NCBI RefSeq assembly: GCF_014873145.1
Contig: NZ_JADBEK010000001.1
Coordinates: 1,364,001-1,428,000 of the forward strand
Source of the DNA: Nonomuraea angiospora
GTDB taxonomy: Bacteria; Actinomycetota; Actinomycetes; Streptosporangiales; Streptosporangiaceae
Length of the DNA: 64,000 nucleotides
Direction: 5' to 3'
Shown: positions 45,293 to 54,668 of the stretch, in pieces
How positions within the stretch are numbered: position 1 is the first letter of the stretch
Layout: every line of letters starts with the position of its first letter
Made by a program: the position numbers and the translations under genes
The notes under the pieces: model-generated
Database searches by the model: none
The model's input: the letters and a program-made list of their open reading frames with translations, nothing else
Told to the model about the DNA's origin: nothing

Positions 45293-46741
45293 ATGAGTGC
45301 TGAGGAACACGAATCGATATCCGTGGCAGGTCTGCCTGGTCCGATGATCGTGCCGGCCGGCGGGGTGCTGGTCGGCGCGGTCAACATCTACCTCGCGGCC
45401 AGCCTGCTGCCGACCGCGGTGGCCGACCTCGGCGGCGCGGGCTTCTACGCCTGGAACATGACGATCTACCTCGTCGCCATGGTGGTCGCGACGATGCTCT
45501 CCGGCCGGTTCCTGTCGCGGTGGGGGAGCGTCGGCGCGTACCTGCTGGGCTTCGCCGTCTTCGCGGCGGGTTCGCTGGCCTGCGCGCTGAGCCCGGCGAT
45601 GGCGGTGCTGCTGGCCTCGCGCGGCGTCCAGGGGCTCGGGGCGGGGCTGCTGTCGGGGCTGGGGTTCGCCGTCATCCGGTCGGCGCTGCCGCCCCGGCTC
45701 TGGACGCGCGGCACCGCGCTGATGTCGGCGATGTACGGGGCCGGCAACTTCGCCGGTCCGGCGCTCGGCGGCCTGTTCGCCCAGCTGGGCTCGTGGCGGC
45801 TGGCGTTCGCGGTGATGGCGGCGTTCGCGGCGGTGTGCGGCGCGTTCGTGCCCCGCGTGCTGCAGTTCGACGGCACGCGCGGCGAGCATGGCGGCCTGCG
45901 CCCGCCGGTCCCGGTCGTGTCCCTGCTGCTGGTCATGGCGGCCGCCGGGGCCGTGAGCGTGGCGGGGGTGCTGGCCGGCCTGCTCGCGAAGGCGGCCCTC
46001 ATCGGGACTGCGCTGCTGCTGGTGGCCGGGTTCGTCCTCCATGAGCGGCGCAGTGAGCTGCGCGTCTTCCCCCGCGCGACCTACCGGAGGGGTTCGTCGC
46101 TCAAGTGGGTCTACCTGACGCTCGGGCTGCTGGCCTGCGGGGTCGCGGCGGAGTCGTTCCTGCCGCTGTTCGGTCAGCGGCTGGCCGGGCTGGCGCCGCT
46201 CGTGGCGGGGTTCTTCGCCGCGGCCATCTCGTTGGGCTGGTCGCTCACCCAGATCGCCGGCTCGTCGGTGACGGGCGGGCGCGCGGTGCGCCGGCTGCGC
46301 GTGCTCGGCCCGGTGCTGCTGGCCGCCGGGCTGCTGGTGCAGGGGTTGCTGCAGCGCCAGGAGACGCCGCTGTGGCTGGTGGCGGTGTGGGTGCCGGTGC
46401 TGTTCGTGGCCGGAGCGGGCATCGGGCTGGCCTATCCGCACCTGTCGGTGGCCGCGATGTCCAGAACGCGCGATCCGGAGGAGGGCAGGCAGGCGGCCGC
46501 GGGGATCGCGACGGTAACGAGCCTGTCGATCGCCTTCGGCACGGCGGTGGCGGGGGCCCTGGTCAACCTGGGCGGCGGGTCGATGCTCGATTCGGCGCGG
46601 TACGTGTTGTTCGGGCTCGCGCTCCTGTGCGCGCTCGGCGCCCTGACCGCCCACGCGGCGAACCGGACGGATCCCGCGCCCGATCGCGAAGATGCGCCGG
46701 AGCCGCGACGAGGGGACGCCCGCTCGCCTACCGCACCGTGA
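45293..46741 (+). CDS. MFS transporter
   Basis: 482 residues with 12-14 hydrophobic segments and the loop LSGRFLSRWGSVGAYL after helix 2. The VQGLGAGLLSGLGFAVIRSALP block is typical of drug-efflux MFS proteins. It stands alone with a ~120-base upstream gap. Probably exports a small molecule; substrate unknown. Confidence 0.85.
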   Translation: MSAEEHESISVAGLPGPMIVPAGGVLVGAVNIYLAASLLPTAVADLGGAGFYAWNMTIYLVAMVVATMLSGRFLSRWGSVGAYLLGFAVFAAGSLACALSPAMAVLLASRGVQGLGAGLLSGLGFAVIRSALPPRLWTRGTALMSAMYGAGNFAGPALGGLFAQLGSWRLAFAVMAAFAAVCGAFVPRVLQFDGTRGEHGGLRPPVPVVSLLLVMAAAGAVSVAGVLAGLLAKAALIGTALLLVAGFVLHERRSELRVFPRATYRRGSSLKWVYLTLGLLACGVAAESFLPLFGQRLAGLAPLVAGFFAAAISLGWSLTQIAGSSVTGGRAVRRLRVLGPVLLAAGLLVQGLLQRQETPLWLVAVWVPVLFVAGAGIGLAYPHLSVAAMSRTRDPEEGRQAAAGIATVTSLSIAFGTAVAGALVNLGGGSMLDSARYVLFGLALLCALGALTAHAANRTDPAPDREDAPEPRRGDARSPTAP

Positions 46742-46787
46742 AGGTCCAATGGAGCTCCCGACGCGGCCCATGGTAGCTACTCTCGGC

Positions 46788-47336
46788 ATGGAATTCTTCT
46801 GCTACCACCGTGACCGCTCAGGCTCCGCCGCGCTGCGCGCCGAGCTGGGGGAAGCGCACTGGTCCTACATGGACCGGTACGCGGCGGAGATGATCGCCCG
46901 TGGCCCGACCTTCGGCCGCGGCAGCGAGACGGCCACCGGCAGCGTGCACATCCTCGACCTGCCGGATCCGGCCGCCGCGCGGGCGTTCGCCTTCGAAGAG
47001 CCCAACTATCAGGCCGGCGTGTACCGGGACGTGATGGTGCGGCGGTGGCGCAACGTGCTGGGCCGCACCATGTGGGATTTCCCCGGCGGCAGGGAGGGCG
47101 GCGACCGGTATCTGGTGCTGGGTTTGGGCTCCGGCCAACCGGCCGACCAAGTGCCGCCGACCGGCCGGGACGAGCTGATCGCGTACGGGCCGCTGCTGTC
47201 CGACGACGGCGGCACCTGGCTCGGTACGGCGCTGCTGGTGCGGGCGCCGGACCCGGCCGCGGCCCGCGCCGTCCTGACCCAGGACCGGTACGCCGACATC
47301 GAGGTGCACGACTGGGCGTTCGGCGGGCGGCGGTGA
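46788..47336 (+). CDS. YciI-like tandem domain protein
   Basis: About 182 residues from ATG 46788; in-frame ATGs at 46770 and 46749 are alternatives. Two copies of a ferredoxin-like YCII-related fold are visible. The first ends with the DLPDPAAARAFAFEEP block, echoed in the second by RAPDPAAARAVLTQDR. YciI-like proteins are small enzymes of unclear reaction. Confidence 0.72.
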   Translation: MEFFCYHRDRSGSAALRAELGEAHWSYMDRYAAEMIARGPTFGRGSETATGSVHILDLPDPAAARAFAFEEPNYQAGVYRDVMVRRWRNVLGRTMWDFPGGREGGDRYLVLGLGSGQPADQVPPTGRDELIAYGPLLSDDGGTWLGTALLVRAPDPAAARAVLTQDRYADIEVHDWAFGGRR

Positions 47337-47372
47337 CGAGCGGGCCCTGGCAGCGGCCTTTAGGGTGACCTC

Positions 47373-48122
47373 ATGCTCGTGCTGGGGATCGAGGTGCCGG
47401 ACGGCCTCCTCCACCGGTGGCTCGGATGGTTCACGCCACCGGTGCAACCCTTCGTGATCCCGCCCGATCTCGCCGCCTCCCTCGAGCTCGCCGATGACCG
47501 GGACCGGCTCACGCCCGAGGTCAGGGACACCTTCTGCCTCTACGGCCTGGGTTCGTCGGCGCTGGTGTGGCTGACGGAGGCCGGCGCGCGCCGGCTGCCG
47601 GCCGCGGTCAGGCGAAGCCAGCCCACGCCGCACCGCTGGCCCGGCCAGATCGCCGGGCGCGAGGCCGAGGCGGTCGTCACGTACGTCGAGAAGGGGCGCC
47701 GCCCGAGCCGGCACCGCGAGGTCGCCCCCGCCACGTGGGACGCCATCGCCTCGGCGCTGCCGGGAGCGCGTCACCTGGCCGGGACCTTCCCCACCCGCAG
47801 CGGCCCGAACTGCTTCGGCACGGTGATGGCGGCCTGCGGTGTCGAGGGCGCGCAGGACAGGTGGATGCTCCGCGAGCCGTTCGAGGACTGGCTCGCCGAG
47901 CACACCGCCAGGGGAGGCCACGACGGCGCGCCGGGGACCGTCCTGGTCTGGCGGGCCGCCGATGGAGGCGCGCAGCACGCCGCGGTCACCCTCGGGGACG
48001 GCTGGGCGCTGCACAAGCCTTCGCAGGGCTGGATGAGCCCGACGAAGGTCCTCGCGGTGCGAGACCTGAAGTACAGCGCCCGAGCCGCAGGACAGCGCCT
48101 TCACCGGCACCACCTTCAGTGA
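47373..48122 (+). CDS. Protein of unknown function with NlpC/P60-like Cys/His pattern
   Basis: 249 residues, no signal peptide. SGPNCFGTVMAACG (C147) and QHAAVTLGDGWALHKPS (H202) resemble the Cys and His motifs of NlpC/P60-type papain-fold hydrolases (Cys on a helix, His before a GDG turn). The N-terminal 130 residues are not recognised. It converges on the cupin gene. The hydrolase reading is a weak inference. Confidence 0.65.
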   Translation: MLVLGIEVPDGLLHRWLGWFTPPVQPFVIPPDLAASLELADDRDRLTPEVRDTFCLYGLGSSALVWLTEAGARRLPAAVRRSQPTPHRWPGQIAGREAEAVVTYVEKGRRPSRHREVAPATWDAIASALPGARHLAGTFPTRSGPNCFGTVMAACGVEGAQDRWMLREPFEDWLAEHTARGGHDGAPGTVLVWRAADGGAQHAAVTLGDGWALHKPSQGWMSPTKVLAVRDLKYSARAAGQRLHRHHLQ

Positions 48123-48135
48123 CCTCGCGCCTGGC

Positions 48136-48525
48136 CTAGGCTTCGGTGCGCTTTTCCAGGCGGCTGCCCCGCGGCAGGGTGACGGCCATGATGTTGCTGG
48201 GGATGTCCAGCTCGATGCGGTGCCAGCGCCCGCGCGGGACGATGGCGGCGGTCCCGGCCGTCAGCCTGATCTCCTCCTCCTGTTGTCCCGGCCGCTCCGG
48301 ACGCAGGTAGAGGCGGATCTTCCCGACGAGGCAGGACACGACCTCCTCGGCCTCGGGATGGACCTCCCAGTGGTCGGCGTGGACGTCGGCGCCGGTCTTG
48401 GCGTGGAAGGCCGTCAGCCGCCAGCCGTCCTGGTCGGCCTCCGCCGCCGCCTTTTCGGCGTGGATCTGGCCGCCTTGGCGCAGGTGGACGGAGGAGGCGA
48501 AGAGATCGATCGGGTTCACAGGCAT
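48136..48525 (-). CDS. Small cupin-domain protein
   Basis: 129 residues from ATG 48525. A double-stranded beta helix pattern: HADHWEVHPEAEEVVSCLVGK then TAGTAAIVPRGRWHRIEL. The motif His residues are partly kept (H in HWEVHPEAEE, H in RWHR), enough for a metal site. It probably stabilises or senses a small molecule. It lies next to an MFS gene in the same direction (37-base gap). Confidence 0.8.
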   Translation of the reverse strand: MPVNPIDLFASSVHLRQGGQIHAEKAAAEADQDGWRLTAFHAKTGADVHADHWEVHPEAEEVVSCLVGKIRLYLRPERPGQQEEEIRLTAGTAAIVPRGRWHRIELDIPSNIMAVTLPRGSRLEKRTEA

Positions 48526-48562
48526 GCCGGGACGCCCCTTTCTGCGGTGGGTGGATCGCCGG

Positions 48563-50017
48563 TCAATCCCGGGCGGAGAGCGAAACAACACGGTCGTCGG
48601 CCCGTGCGGGCGGGCCGGTCCTCGGCAGGACCGTGAGGGCGATGAGGACGGCGCCGAGCAGGAGGACGGCGCCGAGGCCCAGGCCGAGCGCGTAACCGTC
48701 GTTGAGGGTCTCGGGCGTGACGCTCTGGCCGGTGCGGTCCTGCGCGAGGGTGCCCAGGACGGCCAGCCCGAGCGAGGCGCCGATCTGGCGTGAGCTGTTG
48801 AGCAGGCCCGAGGCGGTGCCGCTCTCGTGGGCCGCGACGCCGACGGTCGCGGTGGAGACGACCGGTCCGAGGCAGAGCCCGAAGCCGACGCTGGCGACGA
48901 TCGAGGGCCCCAGGACGTCGGTGACGAAGGCGCCGTCCGGGCTGATCAGGCCGAACCAGGCGAACCCGGCCGCCGTCAGCAGCCCGCCGATGACCAGCAG
49001 CGTACGCGGCGCGAGCCGGTAGCCGAGCTTGACCGCCAGCACGGAGCCGGCGACCACGCCGAGCGCGAACGGCAGGAACTCGACCCCGGTCAGGGCCGGC
49101 CCCGTCCCGAGCACGCGCTGCAGGTAGAGGGAGGCGAAGTAGAAGGCGGCGGCCATGGCCGCGCCGAGGAGGAGGTTGTAGGCGTTCGCGCCGGCGACCG
49201 AGCGGTTGGTGAACAGGCCGAGCCGGATCAGCGGTTCGCGGGCCGTGGTCCGCTCGACGACAATGAACGCGGCCAGCAGCACGGCGGCCACCGCCAAAGT
49301 CGCCACGGTGACCGGCGAGGTCCACGCGTACTGGTCGGTGCGCACGACGCCGAACACCAGCAGGGTCATGCCCGCCGTGGCCAGGACCGCGCCGAGCGCG
49401 TCCGGCCGGGCGCCGCGCACCGCGGGCGGCCCGGCGGCCACGGCCCGCCAGGCCAGCGCCAGCGCGCACGCGGCCATGGGCACGCTCACGAACATCACCC
49501 AGCGCCAGCCGGCGTACTCGGTGAGCAGGCCGCCGATCAGGACGCCGAGCGCGCCGCCGGCGGCGTTCGTCGCGCTCCAGATCCCGAAGGCCCGCACGCG
49601 GGCCTTGCCCGCGGGGAACGTCGTGGTCAGCAGCGCCAGCGCGGCCGGAGCCAGGGCGGCGGCCCCGATGCCCTGCGCGGCCCGGGCGGCGACCAGCTGA
49701 CCGGGCTCCTGGGCGAACCCGCCGGCGAGCGAGGCGAGGCCGAACAGGGCGAGCCCGAGCAGCAGGACCGGCTTGCGGCCGTAGCGGTCGGCGGCCTTGC
49801 CGCCCAGCAGGAGCAGCCCGCCGAACGTGAGCGCGTAGGCGTGGATCACCCAGGTGAGGCCCACCGCGCTGAATCCGAGGGCGGCGCCGATCTGCGGGAG
49901 CCCGACGTTCACCACCGACAGGTCCAGCGACACCATGAACTGCACGACGGCCACGGCGGCGAGGGTGAGCCCCGGCCGGACGCGTACGCTCGCGCCTGCT
50001 GACGATCTACTGGTCAA
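48563..50017 (-). CDS. DHA2-family MFS drug efflux transporter
   Basis: 484 residues with 14 predicted helices. The opening VQFMVSLDLSVVNVGLPQIGAAL and GGKAADRYGRKPVLLLG (motif A) are typical of DHA2 exporters. The start is TTG at 50017 with GAAGGA upstream. The substrate is unknown; these pumps often export antibiotics and dyes. Confidence 0.9.
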   Translation of the reverse strand: MTSRSSAGASVRVRPGLTLAAVAVVQFMVSLDLSVVNVGLPQIGAALGFSAVGLTWVIHAYALTFGGLLLLGGKAADRYGRKPVLLLGLALFGLASLAGGFAQEPGQLVAARAAQGIGAAALAPAALALLTTTFPAGKARVRAFGIWSATNAAGGALGVLIGGLLTEYAGWRWVMFVSVPMAACALALAWRAVAAGPPAVRGARPDALGAVLATAGMTLLVFGVVRTDQYAWTSPVTVATLAVAAVLLAAFIVVERTTAREPLIRLGLFTNRSVAGANAYNLLLGAAMAAAFYFASLYLQRVLGTGPALTGVEFLPFALGVVAGSVLAVKLGYRLAPRTLLVIGGLLTAAGFAWFGLISPDGAFVTDVLGPSIVASVGFGLCLGPVVSTATVGVAAHESGTASGLLNSSRQIGASLGLAVLGTLAQDRTGQSVTPETLNDGYALGLGLGAVLLLGAVLIALTVLPRTGPPARADDRVVSLSARD

Positions 50018-50481
50018 CGCAGCTCAGTCCTTCGAGCCGGAGGGGTCATCGCGGTCCGGCCCCGGCCGCGCGGGGGAGCAGAGATGCGGGTGGCCCCGGT
50101 GGATGGTGCCGGCTGGGGTTCTCATGACCGCCATCGTCGTCCAGCCGCTGCTCGCGGGCGTCCTGCCGGCGAAGTCATCTGCCGCTACCGCCCCGGGACC
50201 AACGACCGACCCGACTACGACGCCGGGAGTAGTCGCCGACACGGCCCCGCAGGACGCGCTCGCCGTCCGCGAGTAGTCGCCGATGCGGCACCGCAAGCCG
50301 CGCTCGCCGTCCGCTCCCCCGGCGGCCCGCCGGATCATCCCGGCCGCGATCCACCGATGTCGCACGCGCGTCCCAAGACTGCCCGCGAGATGCCCTCCGC
50401 GCACAGGTGATCCACCGGCCGCGCGGCCGCTCGCCCGTGCTGGTTTACTCTTGCGACAAAGCAGGCGGGAGAGGGGTTTGT
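50018..50481. other. Gene-poor stretch holding a secreted-peptide-like remnant
   Basis: One short frame ending at 50276 reads MTAIVVQPLLAGVLPAKSSA followed by a Pro/Thr-rich tail and looks like the signal peptide of a secreted protein, but it stops early after a tandem duplication. No full gene is visible. The promoter of the RecD2 gene must lie toward the right end. Confidence 0.4.
50227..50314. repeat. Tandem duplication of a 44-base unit
   Basis: 50227-50270 and 50271-50314 match at 39 of 44 positions, both starting GAGTAGTCGCCGA and ending CGCTCGCCGTCCGC. The unit is not a multiple of three, so the second copy shifts the frame of the secreted-peptide-like remnant. Confidence 0.75.
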
Positions 50482-52686
50482 GTGAAGCCTGGCGCGGATG
50501 GTCCACCCGTTTCATCCTTGGATGCCGTTCTCGAACGCATCACCTACGCCAACGAGGAGACCGGCTACACCATCGCCCGCGTCGCCACCGAACGCTCCGG
50601 CTCCGAACTGCTCACCGTCGTCGGCCCGCTGCTCGGCGCGCAGGTCGGTGAGTCGCTGCGGCTGCTCGGCCGCTGGAGCTCCCACCCCCGCTACGGCCGG
50701 CAGTTCGAGGTGCGCTCCTACACCACCGTCCTGCCCGCCACCATCCAGGGCATCCGCCGCTACCTCGGCTCCGGCCTGATCAAGGGCATCGGCCCCAAGA
50801 TGGCCGAGCGCATCGTCGACCATTTCGGCACCGACACCCTCGAGGTCATCGAGCAGCAGCCGCAGCGCCTGGTCGAAGTGCCGGGCCTGGGGCCCAAGCG
50901 GACCAAGATGATCGCCGCCGCCTGGGAGGAACAGAAGATCATCAAAGAGGTGATGATCTTCCTGCAGGGCGTCGGCGTGTCCACCTCGATCGCGGTGCGC
51001 ATCTTCAAGCAGTACGGCGAATCGTCCATCTCCGTCGTCAAGACCCGCCCGTACCAGCTGGCCGACGACGTGTGGGGGATCGGCTTCAAGACCGCCGACA
51101 CCATCGCCCAGGCCGTCGGCATCCCCCACGACAGCCCCGAACGCGTCAAGGCCGGCCTGCGCTACACGCTGTCCCAGGCCGCCGACGACGGCCACTGCTA
51201 CCTGCCCGCCCCCAACCTCGTCGCCGACGCCGTCAAGATCCTCGAAGTGCCCGCCGACCTCGTCACCACCTGCCTCGAAGACCTCATCGAAGCCGAAGGC
51301 GCCGTCCGCGAACCCATCCCGGCCGGCGACAACGTCGTACCCGCCGTCTACCTGCCGCCCTTCCACCGCGCCGAGAACTCCCTGGCCTCCGGCCTGCTCT
51401 CACTCCTGCGCTCCGGCCACGACCGGCTCAAAACCTTCGCCGACGTCGACTGGGAACGCGCCGAGACCTGGCTGCACGAGCAGACCGGCGCCGAACTCGC
51501 CCCCGAACAGCGCCAGGCCGTCCGCCTGGCCCTGACCGAGAAGGTCGCCGTCCTGACCGGCGGGCCCGGCTGCGGCAAGAGCTTCACCGTACGCTCCATC
51601 GTCCTGCTCGCCCGCGCCAAACGCGCCAAGGTCATCCTGGCCGCCCCCACCGGCCGCGCCGCCAAACGCCTGGCCGAGCTGACCGGCCACGAGGCCACCA
51701 CCGTCCACCGGCTGCTGCAGCTGCGCCCCGGCGGCGAGGCCACCTTCGACCGCGACAACCCCCTCGACGCCGACCTCGTCGTCGTCGACGAAGCCTCCAT
51801 GCTCGACCTGCTGCTGGCCAACAAACTCGTCAAGGCCGTCGCGCCGGGCGCCCACCTGCTGTTCGTCGGCGACGTCGACCAGCTGCCCTCGGTCGGGGCC
51901 GGCGAGGTCCTCAAAGACCTGCTCGCCGCCGACGACATCCCCCGCGTACGCCTGACGCAGATCTTCCGCCAGGCCCAGGAGTCCGGCGTCGTCGTCAACG
52001 CCCACCGCGTCAACACCGGCCACCACCCCATCCTCCAGGGCATGAACGACTTCTTCCTGTTCCCCTGCGAGGAGGCCGAGGAGATCGCCGCCCTGACCGT
52101 CGACGTCGTCGCCCGCCGCATCCCGCGCCGCTTCGGCCTCGACCCGCGCCGCGACATCCAGGTCCTGGCCCCCATGCACCGCGGCGCCGCCGGCGCCGGC
52201 GCCCTCAACACCGCCCTGCAGGAAGCCCTCACCCCCGCCCACGAGGGCATGCCCGAACGCCGCTACGGCGGCCGCGTCTTCCGCGTCGGCGACAAGATCA
52301 CCCAGCTGCGCAACAACTACGACAAGGGCGCCGCCGGGGTGTTCAACGGCACCGTCGGCATCGTCACCGACATCCGGCCCGACGAGCACAAGCTCACCGT
52401 CGTCACCGACGAGGACGAGGCCGTCGACTACGCCTTCGACGAACTCGACGAGCTCGCCCACGCCTACGCCGTCTCCATCCACCGCTCCCAGGGCAGCGAA
52501 TACCCGGCCGTCGTCGTCCCGCTGGCCACCAGCGCCTGGATGATGCTGCAGCGCAACCTCCTCTACACCGCCATCACCCGGGCCAAGAAACTCGTCGTCA
52601 TCGTCGGCTCCCGCCGCGCCCTGGCCCAGGCCGTGCGCACCAAGGGGGCCGGTCGGCGGCACACCGGCCTGACCCACCGCCTCTGA
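50482..52686 (+). CDS. recD2: RecD2-type ATP-dependent 5'-3' DNA helicase
   Basis: 734 residues from GTG 50482, placed 4-5 bases after GGGAGAGGGG. An N-terminal OB-like region and helix-hairpin-helix repeats (GIGPKMAERIVDHFG, PGLGPKRTKMIAAAW) precede the superfamily 1B helicase core: Walker A GGPGCGKSFT, Walker B VVVDEASMLD, GDVDQLPSVGAGEVL, and the UvrD_C_2-like end AVSIHRSQGSEYPAVV. RecD2 acts without RecBC in replication fork and DNA repair processes. Confidence 0.93.
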   Translation: MKPGADGPPVSSLDAVLERITYANEETGYTIARVATERSGSELLTVVGPLLGAQVGESLRLLGRWSSHPRYGRQFEVRSYTTVLPATIQGIRRYLGSGLIKGIGPKMAERIVDHFGTDTLEVIEQQPQRLVEVPGLGPKRTKMIAAAWEEQKIIKEVMIFLQGVGVSTSIAVRIFKQYGESSISVVKTRPYQLADDVWGIGFKTADTIAQAVGIPHDSPERVKAGLRYTLSQAADDGHCYLPAPNLVADAVKILEVPADLVTTCLEDLIEAEGAVREPIPAGDNVVPAVYLPPFHRAENSLASGLLSLLRSGHDRLKTFADVDWERAETWLHEQTGAELAPEQRQAVRLALTEKVAVLTGGPGCGKSFTVRSIVLLARAKRAKVILAAPTGRAAKRLAELTGHEATTVHRLLQLRPGGEATFDRDNPLDADLVVVDEASMLDLLLANKLVKAVAPGAHLLFVGDVDQLPSVGAGEVLKDLLAADDIPRVRLTQIFRQAQESGVVVNAHRVNTGHHPILQGMNDFFLFPCEEAEEIAALTVDVVARRIPRRFGLDPRRDIQVLAPMHRGAAGAGALNTALQEALTPAHEGMPERRYGGRVFRVGDKITQLRNNYDKGAAGVFNGTVGIVTDIRPDEHKLTVVTDEDEAVDYAFDELDELAHAYAVSIHRSQGSEYPAVVVPLATSAWMMLQRNLLYTAITRAKKLVVIVGSRRALAQAVRTKGAGRRHTGLTHRL

Positions 52687-52702
52687 ACGGGGCCCTTTCC
52701 CA

Positions 52703-52725
52703 GTCACAAGTAATTGAAATGTGAC
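52703..52725. promoter_or_regulatory. GTCACA-N11-TGTGAC inverted repeat upstream of the L,D-transpeptidase
   Basis: Six-base arms at 52703-52708 and 52720-52725 flank an AT-rich 11-base core. The region stands out for low GC and lies about 70 bases upstream of the gene, so it is a plausible regulator site. No specific regulator is identified. Confidence 0.4.
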
Positions 52726-52794
52726 CGAACTCTCCCAAATGAATCCTCGTCTTACATGCATCAGCATTAAGGTTTTTGAGGTGCGTTTGGTGTC

Positions 52795-54018
52795 ATGGGG
52801 GAAAGGACAGTGTTGAACGTTACGCCCGCTTGGAGGAAGCCCGCCACCGCAGTCGCGCTGCTCACCGCAGCCGCACTGACGGCCTCATGCTCATCGGGCA
52901 CCACCCCCGGCGGCGGCAGCGGGGGAGCGGGCGCGCCCGAGGCCACCACGACCGCCACCCCCCAGGCCCCCACCGTCAAGATCAGCCCGGCCGAAGGCAG
53001 CGGCAAGGTCAGCCCCGAAAAGAAGATCGTCGTCACCGCCGACGGCGGCGCCCTCGACAACGTCACCGTCGAGGCCTCGGGCGAACAGGTCGAGGGCAAG
53101 TACAACACCGACAAGACCAAGTGGGTCTCCAAGACCGCGCTCAAGCCCTCCACCGACTACACCGTCAACGCCACCGCCGGCGCCACCACCGCCACCAGCA
53201 CGTTCACCACCGCCAAACCCGAACGCGCCCTGCAGATCGCCGACGTGACCCCCCACGCCAAGGGCGAGACCATCGGCGTCGGCGCCCCCATCATCGTCAC
53301 CTTCAACCAGCCCGTCACCAGCAAGGCCACCATCGAACGCGCCCTGGAAGTCGAGGCCGAAAAGCCCGTCACCGGCGCCTGGCGCTGGATCAACGACACC
53401 GTCGCCATCTACCGCACCGCCAAATACTGGCCCGCCCACCAGAAGGTCACCCTCAACGCCCGCATCACCGGCATCAAGGGCGGCGACGGCCTGTACGGGG
53501 TCAAGGACTACACCGCCACCCTCAAGATCGGCGCCCGGCAGATCAGCAAGGTCGACACCAAAAAGCACATGATGTACGTCTACAAAGACGGCAAACGCGT
53601 CCAAACCATGCGCATCAGCGCCGGCATGGCCACCACCCGCGAATACACCACCACCTCCGGCGTCCACCTCACCATGGAACGCGGCAACCCCGTCCGCATG
53701 ATCTCCCCAGGCCGCAAAAAAGGCGACCCCGGCTACTACGACGTCATGATCGACCACGCCGTCCGCATCTCCAACTCCGGCGAATACGTCCACGCCAAGG
53801 ACAACGTCTGGGCCCAAGGCGTCCGCAACGTCAGCCACGGCTGCGTCAACGCCCGCCCCGACCAGGCCAAATGGTTCTACGACAACTTCCAGCGCGGCGA
53901 CGTCGTCGACATCACCGGCACCACCCGCCAACTCGAATGGAACAACGGCTGGGGCTTTTGGCAACTACCGTTCAAAGAGTGGAAAAAGGGCAGCGCCCTG
54001 AAGAACACCAAGGCCTGA
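52795..54018 (+). CDS. L,D-transpeptidase lipoprotein with Ig-like domains
   Basis: 407 residues from ATG 52795. GTG 52810 or TTG 52813 directly after GGAAAGGACA are good alternatives. The signal peptide ends in a lipobox (ALTASC, C32), then a Ser/Gly/Thr linker. Two Ig-like domains precede the YkuD catalytic domain, whose active-site motif is SHGCVNARP. This matches the LdtMt2 architecture. It makes 3-3 cross-links in peptidoglycan outside the membrane. The WGFWQLPF tail is typical of actinobacterial members. Confidence 0.93.
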   Translation: MGERTVLNVTPAWRKPATAVALLTAAALTASCSSGTTPGGGSGGAGAPEATTTATPQAPTVKISPAEGSGKVSPEKKIVVTADGGALDNVTVEASGEQVEGKYNTDKTKWVSKTALKPSTDYTVNATAGATTATSTFTTAKPERALQIADVTPHAKGETIGVGAPIIVTFNQPVTSKATIERALEVEAEKPVTGAWRWINDTVAIYRTAKYWPAHQKVTLNARITGIKGGDGLYGVKDYTATLKIGARQISKVDTKKHMMYVYKDGKRVQTMRISAGMATTREYTTTSGVHLTMERGNPVRMISPGRKKGDPGYYDVMIDHAVRISNSGEYVHAKDNVWAQGVRNVSHGCVNARPDQAKWFYDNFQRGDVVDITGTTRQLEWNNGWGFWQLPFKEWKKGSALKNTKA

Positions 54019-54019
54019 C

Positions 54020-54538
54020 ATGACCCACCCCAGCACGCTCCCGCGCATCCGCGAAGGCCGCCACGGCGACGTCCCCATCGTCCTTGGCATGTTCGACAGC
54101 GCCGTCACCTGGCTCACCGCCCAAGGCCGCACCGGCCAATGGGGCAGCGAACCCTTCACCGGCAACCCCCGCCGCACCCGCCAGATCACCGGCTGGCTCG
54201 AACTCGGCGGCATGCGCATCGCCGAAGTCGACGACCACCCCGCCGGCTGTCTCGTCGTCGGCGGCGCCCACGACTACGTCACCCCCGCCACCGAGCCCGA
54301 ACTCTACGTCCAGGCCCTGGTCACCGACCGCCGCTACCACGGCCACGGCATCGGCCGCGCCCTGCTCGACCGCGCCGCCGCCGAAGCCGCCGAACGCGGC
54401 GTCGGCCTGCTGCGCGTCGACTGCTACGCCGGCGACGACGGCCGCCTGGTCGCCTACTACGAAAGCTGCGGCTTCACCCGCGTCGCGCCGTTCACCGTGG
54501 GGGAGTGGCCCGGCATGCTCCTGCAGCGCCGCATCTGA
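54020..54538 (+). CDS. GNAT-family N-acetyltransferase
   Basis: 172 residues; starts 1 base after the transpeptidase stop, so co-transcribed. The acetyl-CoA loop is TDRRYHGHGIGRALLDRA and the C-terminal YYESCGFTRVA is typical. Substrate unknown. Perhaps a cell-wall or small-molecule acetyltransferase given the neighbour. Confidence 0.87.
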   Translation: MTHPSTLPRIREGRHGDVPIVLGMFDSAVTWLTAQGRTGQWGSEPFTGNPRRTRQITGWLELGGMRIAEVDDHPAGCLVVGGAHDYVTPATEPELYVQALVTDRRYHGHGIGRALLDRAAAEAAERGVGLLRVDCYAGDDGRLVAYYESCGFTRVAPFTVGEWPGMLLQRRI

Positions 54539-54668
54539 CCTCCGGCCCGGTCCAGGCGGGCCGACCTGCGGGCCCACGCGGCTTGGAGCAGATCTTGATC
54601 TGTGTCATGGTGAAGCCATACGCCCGATATCGGAAATCCTGCCGGACAGCGCCTCGGGTGGAGGTTGG

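Noticed and set aside
51400..52767. Long minus-strand frame opposite the RecD2 gene
   Set aside because: Gly/Asp/Val-rich shadow of recD2 with no domain; the sense strand has all helicase motifs.
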